From an uncultured Corynebacterium sp. (GTDB lineage Bacteria; Actinomycetota; Actinomycetes; Mycobacteriales; Mycobacteriaceae), in NCBI GenBank assembly GCA_946220775.1, contig CAMIFC010000001.1, positions 1 through 64,000 on the forward strand: DNA of 64,000 nucleotides. Reading direction: 5' to 3'. The first letter of the stretch is position 1, and the number at the start of each line of letters is the position of its first letter. This document shows positions 1 to 9,651 of this stretch, piece by piece. Made by a program: the position numbers and the translations under genes. The notes under the pieces were generated by a model. It searched no databases and had not been told where the DNA came from. It was given only the letters and a program-made list of their open reading frames with translations.

Positions 1-51
1 GAGTGAGGCGAGGGGGTCTGGTGGGGTGGGGGTATGCGCGAGCAAGGCAAA

Positions 52-104
52 ACGCCCCGGTGCTGATCTTCTCACTGGTTGAGTGAGGATCAGCGCCGGG
101 GCGT
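52..104 (-). terminator. Intrinsic terminator of odhA
   Basis: Positions 52-68 and 88-104 form a 17-bp stem with one wobble pair. The 19-nt loop holds a smaller CTCAC/GTGAG stem. Read on the minus strand, the hairpin lies 37 bases after the odhA stop and is followed by TTTTGCC, so it fits a Rho-independent terminator for the leftward odhA transcript. Confidence 0.85.
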
Positions 105-141
105 GTGCTGCATCAGCGTTGGGGCGTGTGCGTTACGGGGC

Positions 142-3100
142 TTACTTGAAGGCCTCGTTCAGCAGCTGCTCCTGTTCGATCTGGTGCACCTTGCCAACAC
201 CGGTTGCAGTGGAGGACTGGGCACGGCGGGATACGCGCTTCAGCTGGATACCTGGCAGGTATTCTGGCAGCTCCAGCGCCAGGAATGGCCATGGTCCCTG
301 GTTAGCTGGCTCGTCCTGAACCCAACGGAACTCTGCGTTCGGGTAGTTGGACAGCGACTCGCGGATCCGGTTATACGGAACTGGGTGCAGCATCTCGACG
401 CGGACAATCGCGACATCATCGCGGCCGTCCTTCTGACGCTTCTTCTCTAGGTCGTAGTAGATCTTGCCCGAGCACAGCAGGACCGTCTTGATGTCCTTGT
501 TCACACCGTTCTGGTTCGGATCATCGATCACGGAGGAGAACTTGCTGGTCTCGGTGAAGTCCTCGACGGAGGACACCGCAGCTTTGTTGCGCAGCATCGA
601 CTTCGGGGTGAAGACGATCAGCGGGCGGGACAGGCTGCCCAGTGCGTGGCGACGCAGCAGGTGGAAGTAGTTTGCCGGGGTCGATGGCTGGGCAACGGTC
701 CAGGAACCCTCAGCGGACATCTGCAGGAAGCGTTCGATGCGTGCGGAGGAGTGGTCTGGGCCTTGGCCCTCGTAGCCGTGAGGCAGCAGCATAATCAGGT
801 TGGACTTCTGGCCCCACTTCGCTTCACCGGAGGAGACGTACTCGTCGATGATGGTCTGGGCGCCGTTGGCGAAGTCACCGAACTGTGCCTCCCACACTGC
901 GAGCGAGTCTGGGTTGCCGACGGAGTAGCCGTACTCGAAGCCCAGGCCTGCGAACTCGGTGAGTGCGGAGTTATAAGCCTCGAAGCGGCCACCGTTACCG
1001 GCTTCTTCTGCCAGCGACTGCAGTGGGCTGTAGCTGTCGAAGCCTTCCTTATCGAACAGCACAGCGTGACGCTGGGTGAAGGTGCCGCGCAGGGAGTCCT
1101 CACCGACGAGGCGAACCAGCTTGCCACCTTCGACCATGGAGCCGAAGGCAAGCAGCTCACTGAATGCCCAGTCGATGTTGCCGTTCTCGGACATTTCCTT
1201 ACGACGCTTGATCACCGGACGCACACGCTGGTGAGGGGTCATGCCCTCTGGCGTGTTGAAGAACTTGTCGCCGATCTTTGCCACGAGCTCCTTGGAGATC
1301 GAGGTATCCAGACCGTGCGGGAGATCCTGGGACTCGGTGATACCGGTCTGTTCGCTCGGTGGGTTGCCCTTTTCAGCATCCCGAACCTGGTTGAACACAG
1401 CCTCGAGCTGTTCGTGGAAGTCCCGTGCTGCGCGCTCGGCGTCCTCTTCGGACAGGTCGCCGCGGCCGATGAGGGCCTCGGTGTACTGAGCGCGGGAGGT
1501 CGGCAGCTCGTTGATGATGTCGTACATCAACGGCTGGGTCATCGATGGGTCATCGGCCTCGTTGTGACCGCGGCGGCGGTAGCTGATGAGGTCGATGAAG
1601 ACGTCCTTGCCGAAGCGGTTGCGGTAGTCGACTGCGAGCTGTGCAACCCACACGACTGCCTCTGGATCGTCACCGTTGACGTGGAAGACCGGAGCGTCGA
1701 AGCCCTTGGCCAGATCCGTGGCGTAGTAGGTGGAGCGACCGGAATCCGGGGTGGTCGTGAAGCCAATCTGGTTATTCACGATGACGTGGACGGTGCCGCC
1801 AACGCTATACGCGCGAAGCTTGGACAGGTTGATGGTCTCCTGAACCACACCCAGTCCAGCGAATGCTGCGTCACCGTGGAGCAGCAGTGGCATGACGGAG
1901 CCCTTGACGTCCTCGCCCGTGGCTGCTTCGAGCAGGTCCTGCTTGGCGCGGGAGATGCCCTCCATGACTGGGTTCACAGCCTCGAGGTGAGATGGGTTTG
2001 CGGTTAGCGTCACGTTGATTTCGTTATCGCCGAACATCTGGACGTACTGACCCTCGGCACCCAAGTGGTACTTCACGTCACCGGAGCCACCAGCGGAGCC
2101 TGGGTCGATGTTGCCCTCAAACTCCGTGAAGATCTGGGAGTATGGCTTGCCCACGATGTTCGCCAGGACGTTAAGGCGACCACGGTGTGGCATACCGATG
2201 ACGACCTCGTTGAGGTTGCAGTCCGCCGCGCGGTCAATTGCAGCATCCATCAACGGGATCAAGGTTTCGGCGCCCTCGAGGGAGAAACGCTTCTGGCCGA
2301 TGTACTTGGTCTGCAGGAAGTTCTCGAACGCTTCAGCGGAGTTCAGCTTCTGCAGGATGTACTTCTGCTCAGCAGGGGAGTACTTGGGCTGGCCACCTTC
2401 AATGTGGTGCTGCAGCCACTTGCGCTCGTCCTTATCCATGACGTGCGAGTACTCGTAGCCGACCTTGAGGGTATAAGCCTCACGCAGGGTGTTCAGCACC
2501 TCGCGCAGGGTCATGGTCTCGCGACCGTTGAAACCGCCGACGTTGAAGGTGCGGTCGAAGTCCCACAGGGTCAGCCCGTGAGATTCGATGTTGAGGTCGG
2601 AGTGGTCAGGCTGTGGAAGACCAGGCTGGACCCAGTGCAGTGGATCGATATCTGCGATCAGGTGACCGCGGGAACGATAAGCCTCGATCAGCTGAGCCAC
2701 GCGGGTGGACTTGTCCACACCGATGTTTGGCAGATCCTGGCTCCAGCGAACTGGGGCGTAAGGGACCTTCATTGCCTGGAAGATCTCATCCCAGAACTCA
2801 TCGTTGATGAGCAGGCGAGAGATCGTGCGCAGGAACTCACCGGACTCTGCACCTTGAATGATGCGGTGGTCGTAGGTGGACGTCAGGGTAACGAGCTTGC
2901 CAATACCCATCTCGCCCAAGCGATCGTCTGATGCACCAGCGAATTCGGCTGGGTAATCCATCGCGCCGACACCAACGATGGTGCCCTGGCCGCGGGTCAG
3001 ACGTGGCACGGAGTGACGGGTACCAATACCACCCGGGTTGGTCAGGGAAATCGTGACACCAGAGAAGTCGTCCATCGTCAGCTTGCCGACGCGGGCACGG

Positions 3101-3858
3101 TTGACGATGTCTTCGTAGGCATCAACGAAGCCCGCGAAGTTCATGGACTCGGTTTCCTTGATGGCAGCAACCACCAGTGAACGGGAACCATTCTTGCCCA
3201 TCATGTCGATGGCTAGGCCGAGGTTGATGTGCTCTGGCGTGACGACGGTTGGCTTACCGTCCACGACCTTGTAATTGAGGTTCATGTCTGGGTGAGCCTG
3301 GACTGCGCGCACCAGTGCCCAACCGATGATGTGGGTGAAGCTAATCTTGCCGCCGCCACGTGCACGCAGCTGCTGGTTAATAACAGCGCGGTTTTCAAAC
3401 ATGAGCTTGGCTGGCATGTCGCGGACGGTGGTCGCCGTCGGGATGCTCAGCGAATCATCCATGTTCTTAGCAATGGCGCGACCAGCGCCACGGATAACCT
3501 GTTCGCCCGGCTCTGGGTACTCTACCGGCGCCTTCGGTGCTGGTGGGGCTACGCGCTCAGGCAGCACGCTGTAGGATTCGCGGACGCGCTGATCTGCGTC
3601 ACCGCGCAGACCCGTGCCCTGGGTTACCCCTGGTTTGTTGGATGCCTTAGTACCACCCGTCACCTGGGTGCGTGCTGGTGCGGGGCTGGTAGATGCAGAG
3701 TCGGTTGCCGATGCTCTATTGGTAGGAGCCTCGGCCTTGGCGCCTTTGCGCTCAAAATACTTACGCCACTCGGCGTCTACGGACGCCGGATCCGACTTGT
3801 ACTGCTGGTACATCTGGTCGACCAGCCACTCGTTCTGACCGAAATTCGCGCTGCTCAC
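142..3858 (-). CDS. odhA: 2-oxoglutarate dehydrogenase E1 component with fused E2-type acyltransferase domain
   Basis: This is the 1238-residue actinobacterial OdhA. It joins an N-terminal segment, an Ala/Pro-rich linker, a succinyltransferase (E2) domain at roughly residues 110-360 and a thiamine-diphosphate E1 domain from about 380 to the end. It oxidatively decarboxylates 2-oxoglutarate in the TCA cycle, working with Lpd and the lipoylated AceF of a mixed complex. The E2 part keeps the catalytic motif DHRIIQGAESG near residue 330 but no lipoyl domain is visible. The E1 part shows GMPHRGRLNVLAN near 560 and the ThDP/Mg region GDAAFAGLG near 663. The start is GTG at 3858, with GAGGA about 7 bases upstream on the minus strand. 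Length and domain order match the family. In relatives the complex is inhibited by the FHA protein OdhI, which is not in this window. Confidence 0.97.
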   Translation of the reverse strand: MSSANFGQNEWLVDQMYQQYKSDPASVDAEWRKYFERKGAKAEAPTNRASATDSASTSPAPARTQVTGGTKASNKPGVTQGTGLRGDADQRVRESYSVLPERVAPPAPKAPVEYPEPGEQVIRGAGRAIAKNMDDSLSIPTATTVRDMPAKLMFENRAVINQQLRARGGGKISFTHIIGWALVRAVQAHPDMNLNYKVVDGKPTVVTPEHINLGLAIDMMGKNGSRSLVVAAIKETESMNFAGFVDAYEDIVNRARVGKLTMDDFSGVTISLTNPGGIGTRHSVPRLTRGQGTIVGVGAMDYPAEFAGASDDRLGEMGIGKLVTLTSTYDHRIIQGAESGEFLRTISRLLINDEFWDEIFQAMKVPYAPVRWSQDLPNIGVDKSTRVAQLIEAYRSRGHLIADIDPLHWVQPGLPQPDHSDLNIESHGLTLWDFDRTFNVGGFNGRETMTLREVLNTLREAYTLKVGYEYSHVMDKDERKWLQHHIEGGQPKYSPAEQKYILQKLNSAEAFENFLQTKYIGQKRFSLEGAETLIPLMDAAIDRAADCNLNEVVIGMPHRGRLNVLANIVGKPYSQIFTEFEGNIDPGSAGGSGDVKYHLGAEGQYVQMFGDNEINVTLTANPSHLEAVNPVMEGISRAKQDLLEAATGEDVKGSVMPLLLHGDAAFAGLGVVQETINLSKLRAYSVGGTVHVIVNNQIGFTTTPDSGRSTYYATDLAKGFDAPVFHVNGDDPEAVVWVAQLAVDYRNRFGKDVFIDLISYRRRGHNEADDPSMTQPLMYDIINELPTSRAQYTEALIGRGDLSEEDAERAARDFHEQLEAVFNQVRDAEKGNPPSEQTGITESQDLPHGLDTSISKELVAKIGDKFFNTPEGMTPHQRVRPVIKRRKEMSENGNIDWAFSELLAFGSMVEGGKLVRLVGEDSLRGTFTQRHAVLFDKEGFDSYSPLQSLAEEAGNGGRFEAYNSALTEFAGLGFEYGYSVGNPDSLAVWEAQFGDFANGAQTIIDEYVSSGEAKWGQKSNLIMLLPHGYEGQGPDHSSARIERFLQMSAEGSWTVAQPSTPANYFHLLRRHALGSLSRPLIVFTPKSMLRNKAAVSSVEDFTETSKFSSVIDDPNQNGVNKDIKTVLLCSGKIYYDLEKKRQKDGRDDVAIVRVEMLHPVPYNRIRESLSNYPNAEFRWVQDEPANQGPWPFLALELPEYLPGIQLKRVSRRAQSSTATGVGKVHQIEQEQLLNEAFK

Positions 3859-3923
3859 AGCAGGTCCTCGCCTCTTTTCTTGATGACTTCAGTCTCGACA
3901 GACCACCCTACACGAGAGTGCCT

Positions 3924-3952
3924 ATAGCATTGTCCGGCAGGTGGTGTGTCAA
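3924..3952 (-). promoter_or_regulatory. Probable odhA promoter
   Basis: On the minus strand a perfect TTGACA (3952-3947) is followed after 17 bases by TGCTAT (3929-3924), within TGCTATAGG. This lies about 65 bases upstream of the odhA GTG and fits a primary-sigma promoter. The stretch 3859-4008 between odhA and the upstream exporter gene holds nothing else that I recognise. Confidence 0.5.
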
Positions 3953-4008
3953 CTATTTAGAAAAACCATGTTAGGTCGCGGTTTTATTCCACCAATCTTA
4001 AACTCAAA

Positions 4009-7000
4009 CTATTCCATTCCGTTAGCGCTGTTGTTACTTTTATTTTCCGCGGCGGCCCATAACTGTGCATAGTGCTCACTATTGTTTAGTAATTCGGCGT
4101 GTGTTCCCATCGCAAGAACGTTGCCGTGGTGGAGTAGGACGACCCGGTCAGCGTGCACAGCAGTGGCGAGTCGGTGAGCGATAACGATTGCCGTGCGCTC
4201 ACTTGTCGCTCGGGCGATAGCGTCCACGACCTTTTGTTCCACGTTCTCGTTGAGGTTTGAGGTTGCCTCGTCGAGCACCATCACCGGGGGAGCGAGTAGC
4301 TCGGCGCGGGCCAACGAGATGATTTGTCGTTGCGCCGCGGAGAGCCCTTCGCCGCGCTCCCGGACTTCGCCGGCAAAACCTCCCGGGATGCTGGCGATGA
4401 TATCCGTGCCACCGATGGCGCCGACCGCGCCTTCAATCTCGTTTTGTGTGGCGTCTGGTTTTCCGTACGCAATATTCGCGGCAACATTTCCGCGGAAAAG
4501 GTGTGCCTCTTGGGGAACAACACCGACGTGCCGGCGCCACGCATCCAGCGGGTAGCGGCGAATGTCTGTGTCATTTGCCGTGATCTTTCCTGAGGTTGGG
4601 TCGTACCACCGCGCCACTAGTTTCGCGATTGTTGATTTGCCTGCTCCCGTTGCACCAACCAGTGCCGTGGTTCCACGGAAGTCGATGTTGAGGCCGTGGA
4701 GGATCTCCGGGTGATCGGAAGTGGGGTCACGGTGGTTTCCGTAGTGGAATCGCACGTTATCTAAATCAACACTGACTTCTTCGCTGCTGTGGAGGTCCTT
4801 GGGGTTCGCGGGGGATGCGGTGGAGCCGGGTTGGCGTCCGGACGAAGGGGCGAATTCATGGGGTTCGCCCAGGAATTCTGAAATCCGATCCAAACTGACC
4901 TTTGCCTGTTGGAATTGGTCGAAGATCTGGGAAAGCTGCTGGACCGGTCCGAAAAAGAAGGTGAGGTAGAGGCTGAAGGCCACGAGCGCACCTTGTGTGG
5001 TCAGGCCGTCGGCAATGCGGGCCGTTCCGACGAACAGGACGAGAGCCTGCGCCAGCTCCGTGATGAGTGAAATTCCGGGGAAGAACGTGCTCACAGCAGC
5101 TTGGGCCTTCTCCCGAATCTTTAGGTAGCGGCGGGATTGTGCAGCAATATTTTCTGTGAGTTGGGGGCCGTAATTATATGCGATGCCGGTGCGTAGCCCG
5201 TTGATTCCTTCCTGGAATTCGGCGTTGACCGTGCTGACCTGGTGGCGAGCGGCACGGTAGAGCCGTGAGCTGACCCTGCGAAACCACCATGCAGACACCC
5301 CGATGATGGGGAGGAAGACTGCGGCGACTCCGGCGAGCATTGGGTCTGTCCAGACCAGCATGATGAGCACCCCGACCAGCATCGTCGAGGACACGATGGC
5401 CTGGGATAACCCGCTTTGAAGGAAGTTCGACAGGTTATCGATGTCGGTGGTCAGACGAGTCATCATCCGCCCGGAGGCGGTACGTTCAAACCACTGAATG
5501 CTCAGCTGCAGCAGGTGAGAGTAGTTTTTCGTCCGCAGAGCGTAAAGCAGTTTCTCGCCCGTGCGAGTTGTTAGCAGTGTGTTGAGCACGGCGGCCAACC
5601 AGGAAACCAGTGCGATCACCAGGCCAAATGCCGCGAGTACCAGCACGTGGCGGTAATTCCCGTTGCGCACACCGTCATCGATCGTTGCACGTACAACGCT
5701 GGGCAGCGCGATATCTGCCACCAGCCCGATGAGTAGCGTCACAATCACCATGAGCGTGAGCCCCGGAACCAATCGGACCAGGGAACGCAGTGTCAGTTTC
5801 TGGTTTTCCGTCGTGATCTGCAGGGGGTCGGGGATTGCGTTCAATTTTTCGGACGCCAACCCGTTCCACTCAAAACTCCGCGGCCACAGTGGGGCGACTG
5901 GAGGATCGGGAAGGGTGATGACTGAGTTGACGCCCGTCGCCTTGTGGGTGCTTCGACGGTGACTGATCAACACCGTGGTCAGTTGTCCGTGGGTTGAGCG
6001 GGCTGCGAGGTTTTCTACGATGCGTTGTTCGGTCAGTGCATCAATGGCGCTGGTCGCGCTATCGAGAATGAGGATGCGTGGGTTTCGGAGGATGGCCCTG
6101 GCCAGTGCAATTCGTTGGCGTTGTCCGCCGGAAAGGGAGAGCCCCCGTTCACCGACCTGAGTGTCGAGCCCGCCGAGGTCGTCGATGAAGTCTCGTGCAC
6201 AGGCAGCTTCTGCAGCGGCGAGCACGTCCGCATCGGAAGCTGGGAAGCCGAGCCGGATGTTGTCCCGGATACTGGCCGAGTAGAGGAAGGGTTCCTCGAA
6301 GACAATCGTTGGCCGTTTGGATTCGGGGAGGTCTAGGAGCTTCGTGCCGTCGCTGAGCCAAAAGCTGCTGCCTCCGCCGGTGGCGTCTGATTGCGAGTAT
6401 CCGGCGAGTGATTCCGCAAGGTGTGTTTTTCCGGAACCCGCTCCGCCCTCGATGGCCACCGTTGTGCCGGCTGGAATGTTGATCTCGAGGGTGTCTCCGC
6501 TAAGGGTTTGGTAGGTTCCGCTGATTCCGATCGGCTCAATCGACTCGGGGGAGTGAGGTGTCGTTTCTTCATTGGGGATCTCAGCCGTCTGTTGCGCGGT
6601 TTTTCGCTGTGGCGTGTCGATTAGTTCTTGGACGCGTTGCACTGCTGCGGAGGCGAGGTGGACCGTGACCAACATGCCGGCAGCCATGCGGGACATGCGG
6701 GATAGGAGTGTGACATATGCGGCGGAAGTGAGGAATTCGCCGATGGTGATCGTGCCTTGAAGTGCTAGCCAAGAACCCAGGACGATGGTGGCTACGAGGA
6801 CTAGGTTTGGAACTGCTGACAGTGCTGGTTGAAATTTTGCTGTCAGCTTTCCGACTGCCATGCGCAGCGTGTAAAGCCGGGCGGCTTTCGCTGTGTAGCT
6901 TGTTAGTTCTCGTGGCTGTTGGGCGAAGGATTTAAGAACTCGAATCCCGGTGACGGATTCTTCGACCTGGGAGGCAATGTCGGCGGCCTGTTGTTGAGCA

Positions 7001-7521
7001 TCCCAGGTGGCTGAATAGAGACGTTTCCGCGAGAAGTAGGCGATGAGTCCCAATACTGGCAGCTGAATCGTCAGCAGGATTGCTAGTGGCCACGACAGCC
7101 AGTACATGATGGCGAGGATGAGGAGTGCCTCGATCATTGCGCTTGCCATGACGGGGAACATGGCGAGCATTCCTTGGATCTGGCTCAGATCCGAGATGGT
7201 GCGGGAGACCACTTGCCCCGTTCGCGTGGTTGCAACATGGTCGGGGGTGGCCGAGTGCAGCGCGTGGAAAACGCGCATGCGCAGGTCGTGCTGAATGTTA
7301 AGCGATAGCGCGCCGGAAAGATAACGCCGGATTGCGTGGGTGGCGAAGCGAGCGGTTGCCGCGAGGATGAGCAAGCCGATGGCCCCGCGGCTGCCATCGA
7401 CCGCGCGTCCAGTGAATAGGGGGATCAGTACCGCGGCCAGTGGCATCGCGAGTGAAAACAGGGTGATCAGTGCCAGCATCCATGGGTGCTTGGCTACTGA
7501 TTGCCGAATTGTCGTGCTCAA
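4009..7521 (-). CDS. Fused two-half ABC exporter (TMD-NBD-TMD-NBD)
   Basis: This 1170-residue protein contains two complete type IV exporter halves in one chain. Half 1 has its transmembrane domain at about residues 15-290, Walker A GGAGSGKTH near 357, signature LSGGQ near 465 and Walker B ILDSATSAID near 485. Half 2 has its transmembrane domain at about 590-880, Walker A GATGAGKST near 957, signature LSAAQ near 1063 and Walker B VLDEATSNLN near 1080. Both H-loop histidines are present (ISHRR, IAHRL). NBD1 has Ser in place of the catalytic Glu, and NBD2 has the altered signature, so one composite ATP site is degenerate. The substrate is unknown; family members export lipids or drugs. The start ATG overlaps the TGA of the upstream EcsC-like gene (ATGA), so the two are translationally coupled. 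A fused exporter next to odhA is, from memory, also found in C. glutamicum. Confidence 0.93.
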   Translation of the reverse strand: MSTTIRQSVAKHPWMLALITLFSLAMPLAAVLIPLFTGRAVDGSRGAIGLLILAATARFATHAIRRYLSGALSLNIQHDLRMRVFHALHSATPDHVATTRTGQVVSRTISDLSQIQGMLAMFPVMASAMIEALLILAIMYWLSWPLAILLTIQLPVLGLIAYFSRKRLYSATWDAQQQAADIASQVEESVTGIRVLKSFAQQPRELTSYTAKAARLYTLRMAVGKLTAKFQPALSAVPNLVLVATIVLGSWLALQGTITIGEFLTSAAYVTLLSRMSRMAAGMLVTVHLASAAVQRVQELIDTPQRKTAQQTAEIPNEETTPHSPESIEPIGISGTYQTLSGDTLEINIPAGTTVAIEGGAGSGKTHLAESLAGYSQSDATGGGSSFWLSDGTKLLDLPESKRPTIVFEEPFLYSASIRDNIRLGFPASDADVLAAAEAACARDFIDDLGGLDTQVGERGLSLSGGQRQRIALARAILRNPRILILDSATSAIDALTEQRIVENLAARSTHGQLTTVLISHRRSTHKATGVNSVITLPDPPVAPLWPRSFEWNGLASEKLNAIPDPLQITTENQKLTLRSLVRLVPGLTLMVIVTLLIGLVADIALPSVVRATIDDGVRNGNYRHVLVLAAFGLVIALVSWLAAVLNTLLTTRTGEKLLYALRTKNYSHLLQLSIQWFERTASGRMMTRLTTDIDNLSNFLQSGLSQAIVSSTMLVGVLIMLVWTDPMLAGVAAVFLPIIGVSAWWFRRVSSRLYRAARHQVSTVNAEFQEGINGLRTGIAYNYGPQLTENIAAQSRRYLKIREKAQAAVSTFFPGISLITELAQALVLFVGTARIADGLTTQGALVAFSLYLTFFFGPVQQLSQIFDQFQQAKVSLDRISEFLGEPHEFAPSSGRQPGSTASPANPKDLHSSEEVSVDLDNVRFHYGNHRDPTSDHPEILHGLNIDFRGTTALVGATGAGKSTIAKLVARWYDPTSGKITANDTDIRRYPLDAWRRHVGVVPQEAHLFRGNVAANIAYGKPDATQNEIEGAVGAIGGTDIIASIPGGFAGEVRERGEGLSAAQRQIISLARAELLAPPVMVLDEATSNLNENVEQKVVDAIARATSERTAIVIAHRLATAVHADRVVLLHHGNVLAMGTHAELLNNSEHYAQLWAAAENKSNNSANGME
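5845..5858 (+). repeat. T5-GGACGCCA dispersed motif, copy 1
   Basis: TTTTTCGGACGCCA, inside the exporter gene on its non-coding strand. It continues as ACCCG, which is shared with the copy at 48811. Confidence 0.6.
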
Positions 7522-8270
7522 TCGATTGGCCCAAGCGTCACTTGTGTCTGTTTGATCATCTGCCGGGCAATTTTCCGGTTAGCCCGCCCGCCAAGGAAGG
7601 CGCCGACGCCGAACGGCAAGAGTTTTTGGATCATGGCGCCACCGAACTTCTTGCGCATTTGGCGAAACGCCAATCGACCCAAGGTGGAGTTAATGTCGGT
7701 GAGTTGGCGTTTGGTTAAGGTGCCGAGACTCCTGAGGTTGAGTGCGCCTTTCACCCCTTGGGCTTGGCCAAGGGCAGCGATGACATCCTTGCCGGAGCTT
7801 CCCGCCACCGTCAGCAGTACGATGGCTTCGCGCTCCTCTTGGGCGTGGATATCGATTCCCCGCAGGTGAGCACTCGCGAGGGCGTAGAGGGCACACACTT
7901 CGAGTACGACGACCGCTTCACCGCCAACGACACCGGCAGAGATTAGAGTTCCCACGCCGGGGAATGCGGCTAGGGCACCGTTTCCCGCTCCGGAGAGGGT
8001 GGTCGCTCGTAGCAGCTGCTTGTCGAGAACGCGCTGCAGCTCTTGGTTGGTCTTCGTGTGATGTTTCTTGCGGAGCCGGTCCACGTATTTTTCCACCGCT
8101 GGTGCTTGGACCTTGGTTGCTCGGTCGATGGCGGAGAAGAATTGGTTGACAATCATTCCGCGGGGATACCCCGGCTGATCAGTCAGGGACTGCAATGGAG
8201 CAGACTCGTCGGTGTTCGTGGCGGGCGTGTTCTTCTTAGAGCCGTTGTTGTGAAAATTCATAAAGGTCAT
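7518..8270 (-). CDS. EcsC-like protein of unknown function
   Basis: This 250-residue protein has a hydrophilic N-terminus. Its Gly/Ala-rich segments (FPGVGTLISAGVVGGEA at about 105-121, LLPFGVGAFLGGRANRKIA near the C-terminus) resemble EcsC-family proteins of unknown biochemical role. Its stop overlaps the start of the fused ABC exporter by four bases, which suggests a joint role at the membrane, but this is inference. The function is not established, and the family assignment rests only on pattern. Confidence 0.75.
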   Translation of the reverse strand: MTFMNFHNNGSKKNTPATNTDESAPLQSLTDQPGYPRGMIVNQFFSAIDRATKVQAPAVEKYVDRLRKKHHTKTNQELQRVLDKQLLRATTLSGAGNGALAAFPGVGTLISAGVVGGEAVVVLEVCALYALASAHLRGIDIHAQEEREAIVLLTVAGSSGKDVIAALGQAQGVKGALNLRSLGTLTKRQLTDINSTLGRLAFRQMRKKFGGAMIQKLLPFGVGAFLGGRANRKIARQMIKQTQVTLGPID

Positions 8271-8425
8271 ATCTGCAAAATATCCTAGTTTGCTGTCTTC
8301 TGGCGTGAGTGAAAGGTGATGGCGATGGCGCTACGATGGCAGGGGATCCTGACCCTTCGACCTAAATGTTCATGCAGTTGGCAGTTCTGGCTGACCAACG
8401 TAATTCCCAATGGAGAGGAACCACC

Positions 8426-9220
8426 ATGGGGTTCTATGAAGACATCGCCTATGCCCTTGATGCTGAGGGGATCGAATCGCGGGTAAACGACGGGGTGCTG
8501 TTTGTTCCCATCTCGGAAGATGTCGAGCTTCAGTTTGAGCAGATCAAAAGGTCCGCAGCTGCGGGTGATACGCCAGCAGCTACGGTGTTCGTGACCATGC
8601 CGGCGGAAGACGACGAAGACGTCGATGAAGGGGAGTTTGAAGCGGCTCTCGTTGGGGTTGTGTTTACCCCGGAGGCCGCGGTTGATGCTGTGCAGCGGCA
8701 TATCGCCACCGATGAGGCAGTCAGCCTGTTGAGCGAGCTGTTGGAGGGCGACGATGACCGAATTGTTGGCTTCAACTTCGAACAGGATGAAGAAAACCCG
8801 CTGACGGTCGTGGGAAACGTCGGTGAGGATTCGCATGTGCAAATCGATATTTCCGATGTAGATGGCTGCTGCAAAGCTCGCGTCAGCTTCGTCACCTTCC
8901 CGGAGAGTGCTCTTGACCTGGCGAAGGATGTGTTCGAGGAAATCTTCGCAGAACCCGAGGATATGGACGATCCGGAACGCCACGCGATGTATGAGCGGGG
9001 CATGTTGGATCTCAGCAGTCAGCACGAAGAGCTCCTCGATCTTGGCACGTTTGATGACTTCGACATGCTTTTCGACGTCTTGGCTTATGTGGAAAAACAC
9101 GGCGCACATTGGGCATCGTTGATGGACGTTCTTGACGATGGGTCAGAAGACTCTTTCGACATGTTTGACGATGACGACGACGACCTTGAGGACGAGGACG
9201 AACAAAACGTGGTGGATTAG
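8426..9220 (+). CDS. Hypothetical protein with strongly acidic C-terminus
   Basis: This 264-residue cytosolic protein is rich in Asp and Glu and ends in a long acidic tail (run of six Asp followed by LEDEDEQ). I do not recognise the family with certainty. The overall look (small alpha/beta, acidic, start GFYEDIAYALDAEGIE) recalls YbjN-type sensory or chaperone-like proteins. I chose ATG 8426 because GGAGAGG lies 8 bases before it; an in-frame ATG at 8366 lacks a ribosome site. It is transcribed divergently from the EcsC-like gene and converges with a minus-strand gene, with a 4-base overlap at the stops. Confidence 0.8.
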   Translation: MGFYEDIAYALDAEGIESRVNDGVLFVPISEDVELQFEQIKRSAAAGDTPAATVFVTMPAEDDEDVDEGEFEAALVGVVFTPEAAVDAVQRHIATDEAVSLLSELLEGDDDRIVGFNFEQDEENPLTVVGNVGEDSHVQIDISDVDGCCKARVSFVTFPESALDLAKDVFEEIFAEPEDMDDPERHAMYERGMLDLSSQHEELLDLGTFDDFDMLFDVLAYVEKHGAHWASLMDVLDDGSEDSFDMFDDDDDDLEDEDEQNVVD

Positions 9221-9516
9221 GCCACGCCTTGGCTCCAAGGGGAATCGACCTCGACCAGCAAGTGCCATGTCCAGTGCAGCCGGTCGGGGTCGTCTTTCGC
9301 ATTCTTTGCAGCAGCAAGTTCTGAATGCCAGGAATCCGGCGCTACAGCTCCAAAAATGTCACGTATGTCTTGCGTTAGCTGCGCGCCTACCTTGCAGATA
9401 TCGATGAGGCGCACGCTGGCCTTCAATTCCACGACATACGCCGGCTGATCGACGGAAGCTAGCTTCTTCTTTCGAACCTGAATATCCACGTCGACGCCCG
9501 TAATCTGCACGGTCAC
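9217..9516 (-). CDS. Hypothetical protein, 99 residues
   Basis: The reading frame starts at GTG 9516 (TVQITGVDVDIQVRKKK) and ends in TAA, sharing bases with the stop of the convergent acidic-protein gene. It has no recognisable domain, signal peptide or membrane segment. No good ribosome site precedes the GTG, but a 41-codon reading frame with a clear AGGAGG ends 9 bases upstream and could couple translation. Coding potential looks plausible from codon choice, but this is a moderate call. Confidence 0.5.
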   Translation of the reverse strand: MTVQITGVDVDIQVRKKKLASVDQPAYVVELKASVRLIDICKVGAQLTQDIRDIFGAVAPDSWHSELAAAKNAKDDPDRLHWTWHLLVEVDSPWSQGVA

Positions 9517-9525
9517 GCTGGGCGG

Positions 9526-9651
9526 TCACCACAATGGACTGACCTGTTGCCTGGTTGAATCGCGAAGTGTTGTCACCGGAATCAACGATCTAGGGTGGCG
9601 CACGAGGGACTGGATCTTGGAGACGGTCGGGCAAGGAGAGTTGGTGTTCAT
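9526..9651 (-). CDS. Possible small ORF, 41 residues
   Basis: ATG 9651 is preceded on the minus strand by a perfect AGGAGG (9667-9662), 10 bases upstream. The frame runs 41 codons and ends in TGA 9 bases before the start of the 99-residue gene. The peptide (MNTNSPCPTVSKIQSLVRHP...) has no recognised domain. It could be a leader ORF coupled to the next gene, or a chance frame behind a chance SD. Confidence 0.3.
   Translation of the reverse strand: MNTNSPCPTVSKIQSLVRHPRSLIPVTTLRDSTRQQVSPLW

Noticed and set aside
646..2931. Plus-strand open frames of 453 and 288 codons opposite odhA
   Set aside because: Shadows of odhA; no ribosome site or domain.
3960..4008. AAAACC/GGTTTT hairpin after the ABC exporter as terminator
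   Set aside because: Weak A/T-rich 6-bp stem with a 12-base loop; cannot be told from chance.
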